Source: Natrialbaceae archaeon (lineage in GTDB: Archaea > Halobacteriota > Halobacteria > Halobacteriales > Natrialbaceae). Taken from it: 37,130 nucleotides of DNA. The stretch lies in assembly GCA_003559215.1 (NCBI GenBank), contig PWMF01000214.1, forward strand, positions 1 through 37,130, in the 5' to 3' direction. A program made the translations under genes and the position numbers. Shown here piece after piece: positions 22,976-31,083 of this stretch; position 1 is the stretch's first letter, and each line of letters begins with the position of its first letter. A model generated the notes under the pieces. That model saw only the letters and a list, made by a program, of their open reading frames with translations, was not told the origin of the DNA and did not search any database.

Positions 22976-24202
22976 TTACCACGCCTCCTCGAGCACGCCC
23001 TCGATTTCCTCGGCGGTCGGGTCGAGTCCCGGCGGGGCGTTGGCCATGAAGCCGTCGGCAAGGATCGCCTCCGCGACGTCGGCGAAGTCGTCGTCCCCGA
23101 CGGACTCGAGGTCCCGAAGGCGGAACGGGAGCCCGAGCTCGTCGCACAGCTCCGCGACCCGGTCGACGACCGCGGCGCCGTGGTCGGCGGCCTCGCCGAC
23201 GCCGAGGGCGTTCGCGAGCAGCCCCGCCCGCGCGTCGACGTCCTCGTGCTCGAAGAGGTAGCGGAGGACGTGAGGAACGACGACCGCGTGGGCGACCCCC
23301 TGCTGGAGGTCGTAGGCGTCCCGCAGGCCGTGGCCGAAGCCGTGGACTATCGAGAGCGTCGTCCCGTCGGGGCGGGAGATCCCGTACTGGACGAGGATCA
23401 GGCCCTCGAGCAGCGCTTCGTAGACCGCAAGGTCGCGCTCGCCCTGCCCGAACGCCTCGAGCCCGTCCTCGAATTTCTCGAGGCCGTGTCTGGCCGCCGC
23501 GTCGGTCACCGGGGTCGCGTTGGCGGCGTAGATCGTCTCGAGGCCCTTGTCGAAGCCGTTCATCGCCGACCCCACGAGGATCGAGTCGGGCGTCGTCGCG
23601 ACCAGTTCGGGGTCGTAGAACGCGGCGGTTGGCATCAGCCCGGGATCGGAGATCCCGCCTCCGAGCTCCTCGTCGACCAGGCCCGAGTCGGGGGCGGCCG
23701 TGATCCCGGCGCCCGTCGAGAGGTCAGCCCCGGCCAGCGTCGTCGGGACCGCGACGATCGGGACTAGCCCGTCGTCGGGGACGTCGATCGTCCCCGTCTG
23801 GGCGAACTCCTCGGCGACCCGGTCGCGCGAGCGGTCGCTCGCCGCGAGGACGCTGATCGCCTTCGCGACGTCGAGGCTACTCCCGCCCCCGACGCTCACG
23901 AGGACGTCCGCGTCCTCCGCTTCGAGGCGATCGAGCCCGTCGAACGCCGTTCCGAGCCGTTTGTCGGGCGTCGTCTCGTCGAAGACCCCCGCCAGCCGAT
24001 CACCCACCCCCTCGCGGACGGGATCGATCACCTCGGTCGTGCCCCCGACCGTGGAGCCACAGACGACCAGCGCGCGCTCGAGGCCCAGTGCCTCGAGTTC
24101 GGCCTCGAGGTCGTCGACACAGCCCGCGCCGAACCTGATCGTCGCCGGGTGGTACTCGAACCGGAAGGTCGGATCGCGCGTCGTCTCGTCGGGTGCGGTC
24201 AT
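22976..24202 (-). CDS. Fe-ADH / maleylacetate reductase family protein lacking most metal ligands
   Basis: This 408-residue protein has the two-domain fold of group III (iron-type) dehydrogenases. Seen: the nucleotide-binding motif VGGGSSLDVAKAI (104-116) and VPTTLAGADLSTGAGIT (152-168). In the metal region, aligned by eye to the family, the usual Asp and His become Asn215 and Lys219 (SAMNGFDKGLE), His287 is kept (VHGFGH), and the last His becomes Gln301 (LQQGVAH). Maleylacetate reductases share the Asn and work without metal, so this branch is the best guess. The next gene is an MhqO-like dioxygenase on the same strand 66 bases away, which suits a hydroquinone/maleylacetate route. Substrate is inferred. 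Confidence 0.85.
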   Translation of the reverse strand: MTAPDETTRDPTFRFEYHPATIRFGAGCVDDLEAELEALGLERALVVCGSTVGGTTEVIDPVREGVGDRLAGVFDETTPDKRLGTAFDGLDRLEAEDADVLVSVGGGSSLDVAKAISVLAASDRSRDRVAEEFAQTGTIDVPDDGLVPIVAVPTTLAGADLSTGAGITAAPDSGLVDEELGGGISDPGLMPTAAFYDPELVATTPDSILVGSAMNGFDKGLETIYAANATPVTDAAARHGLEKFEDGLEAFGQGERDLAVYEALLEGLILVQYGISRPDGTTLSIVHGFGHGLRDAYDLQQGVAHAVVVPHVLRYLFEHEDVDARAGLLANALGVGEAADHGAAVVDRVAELCDELGLPFRLRDLESVGDDDFADVAEAILADGFMANAPPGLDPTAEEIEGVLEEAW

Positions 24203-24268
24203 GACTCCCCGTAGGACGGGGCCGCAGTAAAAAGGACCAGCGGCGTCAGCCGGCCCGAGGGAGCGGGC

Positions 24269-25225
24269 TCAGTCGCTCGCGTCGACGGTCGGGTCGTCAA
24301 ACGGCGGCAGCTGCGCTTCGATCCGTTCGCGTTCGTCCTCGAGGTGGTCGGGCAGGACGAGTTCGGACCCCAGCTCCGCGGGGTCCTCGTCGACGGCGAA
24401 CCCGGGCCCTTTCGTCGCCATCTCGAAGAGAATCCCGCCGGGCTCGCGGACGTAGATCGACTGGAAGTACTTCCGGTCGATCACCTCGGTCGGCGAGAGC
24501 CCGTGGTCGGCGAAAGCCTCGCGCCACTCCGCTTGCTGTTCGACACTCTCCACGGTGAAGGCGACGTGGTGGACCGTCCCGACGCCCATCCGACCGCGGC
24601 CGACGTCGGTCTCGACGAGGTCGACGATCGATCCCGGTCCGCCGGCTGCGCTCCGGTAGCGCCGTCGGTCGTCGGCCTCGTCCTCGAGCTCGTAGCCCAG
24701 CACGTCGGTCAATACGGCCGCGGTCGCGTCGACCGAGCCGACCGCGAGCGTCACGCCGTGAAAGCCCCGCAGCTGGTGGTCGGTCGGAACCGGGCCGTCG
24801 GTCCAGGGTGTCGCGCTCGAGTCGCCGCTCGCGGCGACCAGCTCGAGTCCGATTCCGTCGGGATCGGTGAACCGGAGGGCCGTCTCGCCGAACCGCTGCT
24901 CGCGCTCGATCGCGACGTCCCGCGACTCGAGGCGATCGCGCCAGTAGTCGACCGACCCCGGCGGGATCCGGTAGGTGGTCGTCTTCGTCTGTCCGGCGCC
25001 GAACTGCCCGGGTCGACCCTCGTCGGTCCACGGGAAGAAGGTGATGTTCGTCCCGGGGGTCCCCTCCTCGTCGCCGAAGTAGAGGTGGTAGGTTCCGGGG
25101 TCGTCGTGGTTGACGGTTCGTTTGACCAGGCGCAGCCCCAGCGTGCCGACGTAGAAGTCGACGGTTCGCTGCGGGTCGCCCGCGATCGCGGTCACGTGGT
25201 GGAGGCCGGGCGTCTCGAGTGACAC
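24269..25225 (-). CDS. MhqO-like ring-cleaving dioxygenase (VOC superfamily)
   Basis: This 318-residue protein has two vicinal-oxygen-chelate modules. The first begins GLHHVTAIAGDPQ and has GLRLVKRTVNHDDPGTYHLYFGD split over residues 30-52; the second has FHGVTLAVGS and VHHVAFTVES. Predicted metal ligands are a His at 9/10, a His at 219/220 and Glu268 in ILFEMATKGPGF. The DPGTYHLYFGDE signature is that of MhqO/MhqA hydroquinone-type dioxygenases. These iron enzymes help remove quinones and hydroquinones. It lies between an OsmC gene and the maleylacetate-reductase-like gene on one strand. Annotators may also call it a glyoxalase. Substrate is not proven. Confidence 0.9.
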   Translation of the reverse strand: MSLETPGLHHVTAIAGDPQRTVDFYVGTLGLRLVKRTVNHDDPGTYHLYFGDEEGTPGTNITFFPWTDEGRPGQFGAGQTKTTTYRIPPGSVDYWRDRLESRDVAIEREQRFGETALRFTDPDGIGLELVAASGDSSATPWTDGPVPTDHQLRGFHGVTLAVGSVDATAAVLTDVLGYELEDEADDRRRYRSAAGGPGSIVDLVETDVGRGRMGVGTVHHVAFTVESVEQQAEWREAFADHGLSPTEVIDRKYFQSIYVREPGGILFEMATKGPGFAVDEDPAELGSELVLPDHLEDERERIEAQLPPFDDPTVDASD

Positions 25226-25343
25226 ACCGGTGGTAGGCGCTCGAGCCTTGAGACGTTTCGCTCACCCCGGTGTTACGGGGTGACGCTGACGTTATCGGGG
25301 GTGTGTCCCGCGCCGAAAAGAACCGATTCGGAACGGCAGCGCG

Positions 25344-25907
25344 TTACTCGACGACGAGCCGCGTCACGAGCGGCACCTCGTTCGTGACGATATCCATCAG
25401 CGGCGAGGTCGCCTCGACGCGCTCGCGCAGTTCCTCGAGACGCTCTTCCGAAGCGTCCGCCTCGATGTGGGTCGTGCAGGTGATCGATTCGTAGCCGGGT
25501 CGGACGTCCTCGTCGAGGCCGAGGAAGCCTCGCAGATCCACATCACCGGTCATCTCGAATCGGAGGTCGTCGAGTTCGATCCCCATGGCCGCGGCGTTTG
25601 CCGCGTAGCCGACGGTCAGACACGAGCCGAGCGCGCCGAGCAGTAACTCGACGGCATTGGGGCCGGTTCGCTCGCCGAGGATCTCCTCGGGTTCGTCGCC
25701 CCGAAGCGTAAACTCCTGCGTATGGATGGTTTCTCCCGCCTGATCGAACTCGTCGATGATGGTCGTCGCCTTCAGCGCGTCCTCCCACTCGGTTTCGGCC
25801 CGAAAGGTGAACGTACCGGCGGCAGCGTCGTCGTCGATCGCCTCCATCGCTCCCTCGAGGGCGGAGACGTCGACGCCGTTGACTGTGGTTTCTTCTCTCG
25901 TCGCCAT
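25344..25907 (-). CDS. OsmC family protein
   Basis: This 187-residue protein is a stand-alone OsmC/Ohr-type thiol protein. Seen: the N-terminal strand region, then GPNAVELLLGALGSCLTV with Glu87 and the peroxidatic Cys96, and a long central helix. At the usual second-cysteine position the sequence is TSPLMDIV, a serine, so this protein is of the one-cysteine type and may have a binding or transfer role rather than the two-cysteine peroxidase cycle. ATG 25907 has a GGTGA site before it; an upstream ATG at 25946 adds 13 residues. It belongs by strand and spacing with the MhqO-like and dehydrogenase genes. It differs from the OsmC domain fused to E2 at 36.4-36.8 kb, which keeps both cysteines. 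Confidence 0.9.
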   Translation of the reverse strand: MATREETTVNGVDVSALEGAMEAIDDDAAAGTFTFRAETEWEDALKATTIIDEFDQAGETIHTQEFTLRGDEPEEILGERTGPNAVELLLGALGSCLTVGYAANAAAMGIELDDLRFEMTGDVDLRGFLGLDEDVRPGYESITCTTHIEADASEERLEELRERVEATSPLMDIVTNEVPLVTRLVVE

Positions 25908-25951
25908 TGTTGACTCACCGGTTTTCCCTTCGATAACCACAATCATAGCCT

Positions 25952-25970
25952 AGCTAGCTACTTTCTAGCT
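25952..25970. promoter_or_regulatory. Inverted repeat upstream of osmC
   Basis: AGCTAG (25952-25957) and CTAGCT (25965-25970) form an inverted repeat with a 7-base gap. A 10-bp palindrome TAGCTAGCTA overlaps it. It lies before the osmC start in the divergent region shared with a winged-helix gene and is a candidate operator for that regulator. Confidence 0.4.
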
Positions 25971-26178
25971 TTCTATCCGGTCCGCCGCGACTCGCCCGAA
26001 CCAAGTCTAATGAGAATAGCTACCATTGAACAGGAGATACCCACGGACGTGACCTGTCCGCACCTCGAGTACCGTGACCGAACTCGTCCGTCCCGTCGAC
26101 GAATTCGGTCGTCCCGTCGCCACACCCGCGGAGGCGCGGTCGATCCTCGGGCTCTGATCTACTGGCGGTCGTCGAAAT

Positions 26179-26216
26179 CCTTATATTCCTTATTGCTGTG
26201 TGAGGTAATAGCACAC
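26179..26216 (+). promoter_or_regulatory. Promoter and operator-like repeat of the winged-helix gene
   Basis: CCTTATATTCC at about 26179-26189 is a TATA box centred some 33 bases before the ATG. TGTGTG (26197-26202) and CACACA (26212-26217) form an inverted repeat across the predicted start site and touch the ATG. This layout suits autorepression by the encoded regulator. Confidence 0.45.
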
Positions 26217-26432
26217 ATGCAAGGATGCTCGGATCAAGCGCTGTTGGCCACGCTTGCCGAGCGGGGGCCGGCCGAGATGGTGACCCTGGCCGACGAGTTC
26301 GGGACCCACCCGGTGACGATTACCGAACGGTGTTACGAACTCCAGATGGACGGCCACGTCCGCCAGATTTCGGGCGGCGTCTTCGTGATCACCGACGACG
26401 GGAAGGCCTACCTCGAGTCGCTCTCGGAGTGA
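26217..26432 (+). CDS. Small winged-helix regulator (PhiH1-repressor-like)
   Basis: This 71-residue protein is only a winged helix. It has ALLATLAERGPAEMVTLADEFG, then THPVTITERCYELQMDG as recognition region, then HVRQISGGVFVITDDGKAYLES as wing and final helix, in consecutive blocks. It resembles short PhiH1-like repressors of haloarchaea. The frame runs back to 26010, but the extra part is arginine-rich; the ATG at 26217 fits the TATA box. It is divergent from the osmC cluster, and I infer that it represses or senses for that cluster. It ends six bases from the convergent transporter gene. Confidence 0.85.
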   Translation: MQGCSDQALLATLAERGPAEMVTLADEFGTHPVTITERCYELQMDGHVRQISGGVFVITDDGKAYLESLSE

Positions 26433-26438
26433 TCGGCA

Positions 26439-27359
26439 CTACTCGCTGCTCGAGGCGCGCCGGCGCTCGCGCTCGATCGTCGTCACGTAGATCCCCGCGA
26501 GGACGACGAGGCCGCCGACGACGGTGATCGCGTCGGGCACCTCCGCGAGCAGGACAAGCGCCAGCAGGGTCGATCCGACTGGTTCGCCCAGCCAGGTGAC
26601 GCTGACGACGACCGACTCGAGGTGTTTCAGCGCCCAGTTGACGATCGTGTGTCCGAAGATCCCCGGTCCGATCGCCATCCCGAGAAAGAGCAGCCACTCC
26701 CGGGGAGGGTAGGCGAGGTAGGCGTGGCCCTGCGCGCCGACAAGGAGCGCGAGCGTGAGCGTACAGGCCGCATAGACGACGGTCACGTAGGGAAACAGCG
26801 AGACGCGCTGGCGGATCGACCGCCCCGCGAGCACGTAGCCCGCGACGGTGACCGCCCCCAGGACCGCGAGGGCGTTGCCGTACATCGTCGCGTCCGAAAT
26901 CGGTGCCTCGCCGGCACCGCCGAGCGACATCGCGGTCGCTCCGATCAGGGCGACGACGATGCCGACGATCGTCTCGCGGTTGACGCGCTCGCCGAGCACC
27001 AGCCCCGCGCCGAGGGCGACGAAGATCGGCTGGGTCTGGACGAGCGTGACGCTGGCGGCGACGCTCGTGTGGTTCAGGCTCTCGAACCAGGCCGCGAAGT
27101 GGACCGCGAGCGCGATGCCGGCGACGATCGCAAATCCCAGATCCCGCCGGGAGAGGCGGGCGAACTCCTCGCGGTACCACAGCAGGGCGATCGGCGCGAC
27201 GATCGCCGTCGTGAACAGCACGCGGTAGAGGGCCGCGACCGAACTCGGGGCCGCGCTCCAGCGCACCAGGATAGCGCTCGTGCTGGCGGCGAAGACGGCG
27301 AATCCCAGGGCGGCGAGGGGCGTGACCTCGAGGTCGGCAGCGTTCACGTCGGACCGCAA
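26439..27359 (-). CDS. EamA/DMT family transporter
   Basis: This 306-residue membrane protein has ten predicted transmembrane helices in two EamA repeats of about 135 residues. The first repeat includes VRWSAAPSSVAALYRVLF and SLNHTSVAASVTLVQTQPIFVALG, split across helices 2-4. The second includes WALKHLESVVVSVTWLGEPVGSTLLALVLL near the end, again in pieces. Members export metabolites such as amino acids or drugs; the substrate is unknown. It lies 53 bases downstream of the NosL-like gene on the same strand and may be co-transcribed with it. Confidence 0.92.
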   Translation of the reverse strand: MRSDVNAADLEVTPLAALGFAVFAASTSAILVRWSAAPSSVAALYRVLFTTAIVAPIALLWYREEFARLSRRDLGFAIVAGIALAVHFAAWFESLNHTSVAASVTLVQTQPIFVALGAGLVLGERVNRETIVGIVVALIGATAMSLGGAGEAPISDATMYGNALAVLGAVTVAGYVLAGRSIRQRVSLFPYVTVVYAACTLTLALLVGAQGHAYLAYPPREWLLFLGMAIGPGIFGHTIVNWALKHLESVVVSVTWLGEPVGSTLLALVLLAEVPDAITVVGGLVVLAGIYVTTIERERRRASSSE

Positions 27360-27412
27360 GACGTGACAGAACCAAACGGTTTCCGGTACCGGCGACTCGT
27401 CGGATCGGCGCG

Positions 27413-28051
27413 TCAGCCGGTCGGGAACCGACCGTCCCGGTAGATCGAGGCGACGTCGGCGTCGATCTCGTCGAAGCCGACAATATCGTCCTCAGTGAGC
27501 TCCTCGACGTCCCACTCCTCGAGATAGTCGAGGGCGTCGTCCTCGTCGGCGAACGCGCGGGGATTCAGCCCCATCACCTCGTCGTCGACGCCGTCCTCGT
27601 CGGTGACGAGCACGAAGTGGGCCGCCGTGGCGTCGATCAGCTCGCCGGTCTCGTAGTCGACGGTCCAGGCGCCAACGATCTCCGAGTCGACCGGGACGTC
27701 CGCGAGGTAGGCGGTCATACAGCCCGAGGAACAGAATATCGCCCGTTCCTCAGTCTCGTGGGCGAGCTGGCTGTGCCAGTCGGGGTAGTCCGTCGGCGTC
27801 ATCGCACAGACGACGCAGCTCTGGTCACGCTCGAACTCGAGGGGCTCGTCGCCGGGCTCCTCGAGGTGGGGGGCGTTCGGATGCTCGTCGTCCGCGTCGT
27901 CGTCGCCGCCCTCGCCGCTCTCGCCGCTCTCGGGGTCTTCGTCCGCACCGTCGTCGCCGTCCAGACAGCCCGCGACGGCGACGCAGGCGCCCGCGCCCAG
28001 CGCGCCAAGGAGCCGTCGTCGGGCAAGCGGTCGGCGATCGTGTGCACTCAT
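27413..28051 (-). CDS. NosL-like copper-binding lipoprotein
   Basis: This 212-residue protein has a twin-arginine signal (ARRRLLGALG) and lipobox VAGC with Cys29, then an acidic linker to about 70. The domain that follows has SCVVCAM with Cys79, Cys82 and Met84, and IFCSSGCMTAYL with Cys107 and Cys111. It matches NosL, a copper chaperone for nitrous oxide reductase that binds Cu(I) by Cys and Met. No nosZ, nosD, nosF or nosY gene is visible nearby, so a more general copper or thiol function is possible. ATG 28051 places the signal peptide correctly; the frame opens nine codons earlier. The C-terminal 60 residues hold LNPRAFADEDDALDYLEE. Confidence 0.85.
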   Translation of the reverse strand: MSAHDRRPLARRRLLGALGAGACVAVAGCLDGDDGADEDPESGESGEGGDDDADDEHPNAPHLEEPGDEPLEFERDQSCVVCAMTPTDYPDWHSQLAHETEERAIFCSSGCMTAYLADVPVDSEIVGAWTVDYETGELIDATAAHFVLVTDEDGVDDEVMGLNPRAFADEDDALDYLEEWDVEELTEDDIVGFDEIDADVASIYRDGRFPTG

Positions 28052-28106
28052 GCGAGGAGGTAGCGACGCCGCGATCAAAACAGACGTGGTTCGTTCGTCG
28101 ATTCGA

Positions 28107-28586
28107 TCACTCGAGTTTCTCCTTCGTCAGCCGGTGGCGAGCACGGAACATCGCCTCGAAGCCGACCCGCGAGAACGGCGTCGCCGCCCTGCCCAGCGGG
28201 CCGAACGGCAGTTCGTACTCGACGCGGTCCCGCAGGAGCGTCTCGTCGCCGTCGCCGTAGAAGGCGTGGGTGTGAACCCAGCGCTCGAAGGGACCGTCGG
28301 TCATCTCGTCGCGGAAGTAGGCCGTCCCGTCGGTTCGCTCGCGCTCGGTGATCACCGACGTCCACCGCTGACGGGGCCCCACGTCGAACGGGCGAGTCGA
28401 CAGCGTTACCCTCGAGCCGGCCTCGAGGACGCCTGGATCGGGCTCCCCGTCAGGGCCGACGACCGACTCGACGGTCAGTCCCATCCACGTCGGCGTCACC
28501 CCCTCGAGTCCCGTCACTCGCGAGTGAAACGCCCAGACGTCCTCGAGCGGGGCCTCGATCCGCGTCTGCCGTTCGTACGTCGGCAT
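28107..28586 (-). CDS. SRPBCC (START-like) family protein
   Basis: This 159-residue protein has the SRPBCC hot-dog-like cavity fold. It opens with TYERQTRIEAPLEDVWAFHS, has FRDEMTDGPFERWVHTHAF in the middle strands, and ends with a long amphipathic helix FEAMFRARHRLTKEKLE, the family's order. It should bind a small hydrophobic ligand or lipid. The frame opens at 28685 but those residues are unrelated and basic, so ATG 28586 is used. It lies 105 bases downstream of the methyltransferase gene. Confidence 0.88.
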   Translation of the reverse strand: MPTYERQTRIEAPLEDVWAFHSRVTGLEGVTPTWMGLTVESVVGPDGEPDPGVLEAGSRVTLSTRPFDVGPRQRWTSVITERERTDGTAYFRDEMTDGPFERWVHTHAFYGDGDETLLRDRVEYELPFGPLGRAATPFSRVGFEAMFRARHRLTKEKLE

Positions 28587-28691
28587 GAGAACCCGTACGG
28601 CGGCCGGATGGAAAAGCGCGAGGCCTACGTCGCGTGGTTTGCCCTCGAGCCGAGAGGGGTGACGGCGTTCGAGAGCGAGGTACAAGCGGGG

Positions 28692-29552
28692 TTACTGGAC
28701 CGGCTTCTCTACCACGCCCTGCACGACCGCGATCCGTTCGTCCTCGAGGTTTCGGACGACGTTCTTCGTCTTCGTCGGCGTCTCCGGACCCATGAGCAGG
28801 TTGAGCCCGAGCGGCGGGGGCGCGTCTGCCGGCCGAGCGGCCATCGCCTCGAGCTTTCCACGGAACCACTCGAGGGAATCGTCGGTCGCGTCGACCCACT
28901 CGAGTTCCTCGAACCCCGTTTCGGCCAGCAACTTGGAGAGCTCCTCGGCCGTGGCGAGAAAACTGATAGACGGATCGTCTGCCCACGGCACCGGGAACTG
29001 CGGTGAGCCGCCGGGGCCAGCGCAGACCTCGTGCAGTGCGAGCCGCCCGCCGGGTCGAAGGACGCGGTGAAGTTCGTCGATCAGTCGTTCCTTGTCCTCG
29101 ACGTTCATCGAAACGTGCTGGAGCCAGACGGCGTCGAACGCACCGTCGTCGAACGGCAGGTCGACGGCGTTGCCGCGTCGAACGCTCACGCGGTCCTCGA
29201 GCCCAAGTCGTTCGGTGAGGGTCTCGGCGACCCGGCAGTACTCCTCCACGAGGTCGATCCCAGTTACGCGACAGTCGAACTCGGCGGCGAGCGTTCGCGC
29301 GGGTCCGCCGATTCCGCTGCCGACGTCCAGTACCCAGTCGCCGGGACGGACTTCGGCGAGGTCCGCGAGCGCTCGCGTCGCGTCGCGCCCCTGGATGTGG
29401 AACTCGTCGAGCGCGGCGGTGTCGTCCCGGGTGAGCCGGGTGGTATCCGTCCCCGCGTTCTCGTAGGCGTCCAGGATCGTCCGCTCGAGGTCCGGTCGGC
29501 CGTAGTTGTCGGTGATCGCTCGTTCGTCCGCGTGATCGGTGTGTTCGGTCAT
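28692..29552 (-). CDS. Class I SAM-dependent methyltransferase (UbiE/GSMT-like)
   Basis: This 286-residue enzyme has an N-terminal helical part with LDEFHIQGRDATRALAD, a pattern seen in small-molecule methyltransferases related to sarcosine/dimethylglycine and UbiE enzymes. It then has the SAM motif WVLDVGSGIGGPARTLA, GIDLVEEYCRVAETL as the acidic motif, FDAVWLQHVSMNVEDK, and LRPGGRLALHEV. A C-terminal helix bundle follows. It probably methylates a small metabolite; glycine betaine precursors are a speculative option for a halophile. ATG 29552 is chosen over one four codons earlier. The neighbour downstream is an SRPBCC protein, which may bind a substrate or product. Confidence 0.88.
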   Translation of the reverse strand: MTEHTDHADERAITDNYGRPDLERTILDAYENAGTDTTRLTRDDTAALDEFHIQGRDATRALADLAEVRPGDWVLDVGSGIGGPARTLAAEFDCRVTGIDLVEEYCRVAETLTERLGLEDRVSVRRGNAVDLPFDDGAFDAVWLQHVSMNVEDKERLIDELHRVLRPGGRLALHEVCAGPGGSPQFPVPWADDPSISFLATAEELSKLLAETGFEELEWVDATDDSLEWFRGKLEAMAARPADAPPPLGLNLLMGPETPTKTKNVVRNLEDERIAVVQGVVEKPVQ

Positions 29553-29843
29553 TGGTAGTCTCACCTCCGCGTCGGATCGGGCGGAGTCGACTCGCAGGTC
29601 GATCCGACCCGGCGGACCCGGTACCGGTCCTCGAAATTACCGAGATTCCGCTCCACGGTCGCGAGAGCGGAACCGATGATCCGACGGAGTTCGCGTCGCC
29701 CTTCGGCCAGCGCGGGTTGACCACCTCGTCCGGTGTTCCGAGCGCGCGACGAGCCCGACCCTTTCGAGTGCTGACTCCGTGTCATTCGCACGCATGCATT
29801 CGTAGTAATCGTTCGGGCAGTGCAGGCGCTACCGGAACGACCG
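29553..29843. other. Intergenic region, no gene seen
   Basis: The region holds an arginine-rich minus-strand frame of 76 codons that I reject, because its composition is unlike neighbouring acidic proteins. I see no clear promoter motif or repeat. Confidence 0.45.
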
Positions 29844-30512
29844 CTACCGTCCTTCGGACGCCTCGAGGACCTCGTCCAACTCGTCGAGTCCCTCGATTTC
29901 GTACGCTGCGCCCTCCGGCAGCGGAACGTCGGCGTTGTGGGATCGTCTAAGATAGACGGCCTCGAGACCCACCTTCTCGGCGGCGAGGACGTCGGTCTCG
30001 CGGTCGCCGACGTAGAGCCCCGCCTCGATGCCTAGCTCGGCGAGGGTGTCGCGGAGGAGGTGCGGGTCGGGTTTGCGTCGATGGAACCCCTCTGGTGTGG
30101 GCCGCCGACCCCTGGCGGCCGCGAACGGGACCGGAAGGAATTCGGCGACGAACCGGGCGGTCTCGTGGCGGTTGTTGCTCACGAGCGCGAGCGTCGCTCG
30201 TTCGGCGAGCGACTCCAGGGCCGCGACGTCCCCGTAGGTCCCCCGCTCGCCCGAACGGATCCGCTCGGCCGCGAGCCGGGAGGCCCCGGTCTCCTTTCGG
30301 CGCCAGAACTCCCGGGGGTCCGCGCCGAGTTCCGAGCAGGCCGACTTGACGGTCTCGTAGCCGTGACTCCGGAGTTCGCGGCGCTGTCGGTCCGTCGGCT
30401 CGAGCCCGAGTTCCTCGGCCGCGGCGTCGGCCGCGCGGTCGTAAACCGACTGCGGAGTCCCCGGTCCCTCGAGGACGACGCCGTCCATGTCGAGCAGTAT
30501 CGTCTCGGTCAC
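29844..30512 (-). CDS. HAD superfamily hydrolase (phosphoglycolate-phosphatase-like)
   Basis: This 222-residue enzyme starts at a GTG. The first motif is LLDMDGVV with Asp8 and Asp10, the nucleophile and acid/base of HAD phosphatases. A helical cap follows, then ALVSNN as motif II, RRKPDPHLLRDTL with the motif III lysine, and YVGDRETDVLAAEKVGL as motif IV. The sequence agrees with a Cof/Gph-type small phosphatase. The only ATG within the fold falls inside motif I, which rules it out as a start. No substrate can be assigned. It follows the Lrp gene on the same strand after 107 bases. Confidence 0.9.
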   Translation of the reverse strand: MTETILLDMDGVVLEGPGTPQSVYDRAADAAAEELGLEPTDRQRRELRSHGYETVKSACSELGADPREFWRRKETGASRLAAERIRSGERGTYGDVAALESLAERATLALVSNNRHETARFVAEFLPVPFAAARGRRPTPEGFHRRKPDPHLLRDTLAELGIEAGLYVGDRETDVLAAEKVGLEAVYLRRSHNADVPLPEGAAYEIEGLDELDEVLEASEGR

Positions 30513-30619
30513 GGCGGCGGCTACGGACCGAGCGCGTATGGATCCGACGGGAGGATGGAACGGGAAGACGTAGCAGGGCGAACGGCGAAAAGCGACGGAG
30601 CCGTGGCGAATGGCGGGCG

Positions 30620-31048
30620 TTACTTCAGTCGCTCCTGGAGGAACGAGGGATGGGCGGCCGTGACGCCCTCGATCTCGAGCAGCTCCTCGGAGATGATCTC
30701 GCCGAGCGCGTCGCCGTCCTCGGCCCGGACCTCGGCCATCAGCATGTGGTCGCCGCTGGAGCTGTACAGCGCCTCGACCTCCTCGAGTTCCTTGATCGCC
30801 TTCGTCGCCTTGACGTAGCGCTCGCTGGCCACGTCGAGTCCGACCAGCGCGATCGTCTGGCTCGAGAGCTTCTTCGGATCGACGTCGGCCGAGTAGCCGA
30901 CGATGACCCCCTCCTCCTCGAGCTGGTTGATGTACTTTCGGACCGTCGGCTTCGAGACGTCCGCTCGATCCGCGATCTCGGCGTAGGACGCCTGTGCGTC
31001 CTCCTCGAGAACCGCGAGAATGCGATCTTCCGTCGCTTGCGTGCTCAT
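30620..31048 (-). CDS. lrp: Lrp/AsnC family transcriptional regulator
   Basis: This 142-residue protein has an N-terminal winged helix (ILAVLEEDAQASYAEIADRA and VSKPTVRKYINQLEEEG) and a C-terminal RAM/AsnC domain with KAIKELEEVEALYSSSGDHML and HPSFLQERLK at the end. It resembles LrpA1 of Halobacterium closely by memory, but that name is tentative. Such proteins form octamers and respond to amino acids, often repressing their own genes. ATG 31048 is chosen; the frame runs back to 31243 through DNA that carries the promoter. An inverted repeat TTCCG-AA-CGGAA stands between the TATA box and the start, which suits autoregulation. Confidence 0.93.
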   Translation of the reverse strand: MSTQATEDRILAVLEEDAQASYAEIADRADVSKPTVRKYINQLEEEGVIVGYSADVDPKKLSSQTIALVGLDVASERYVKATKAIKELEEVEALYSSSGDHMLMAEVRAEDGDALGEIISEELLEIEGVTAAHPSFLQERLK

Positions 31049-31062
31049 ACTGTACAGTTTTG

Positions 31063-31083
31063 TTCCGAACGGAAAATAACTTT
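31063..31083 (-). promoter_or_regulatory. lrp promoter with inverted repeat
   Basis: Read on the minus strand, AAAAGTTATTTTCC contains a TATA box about 27-30 bases before the ATG, so the mRNA is probably leaderless. TTCCG (31063-31067) and CGGAA (31070-31074) form a 5-bp inverted repeat next to it and are a candidate Lrp operator. Confidence 0.45.

Noticed and set aside
29561-29791. 76-codon minus-strand frame upstream of the methyltransferase
   Set aside because: Very basic and serine/arginine-rich, unlike haloarchaeal proteins, with no supporting signals.
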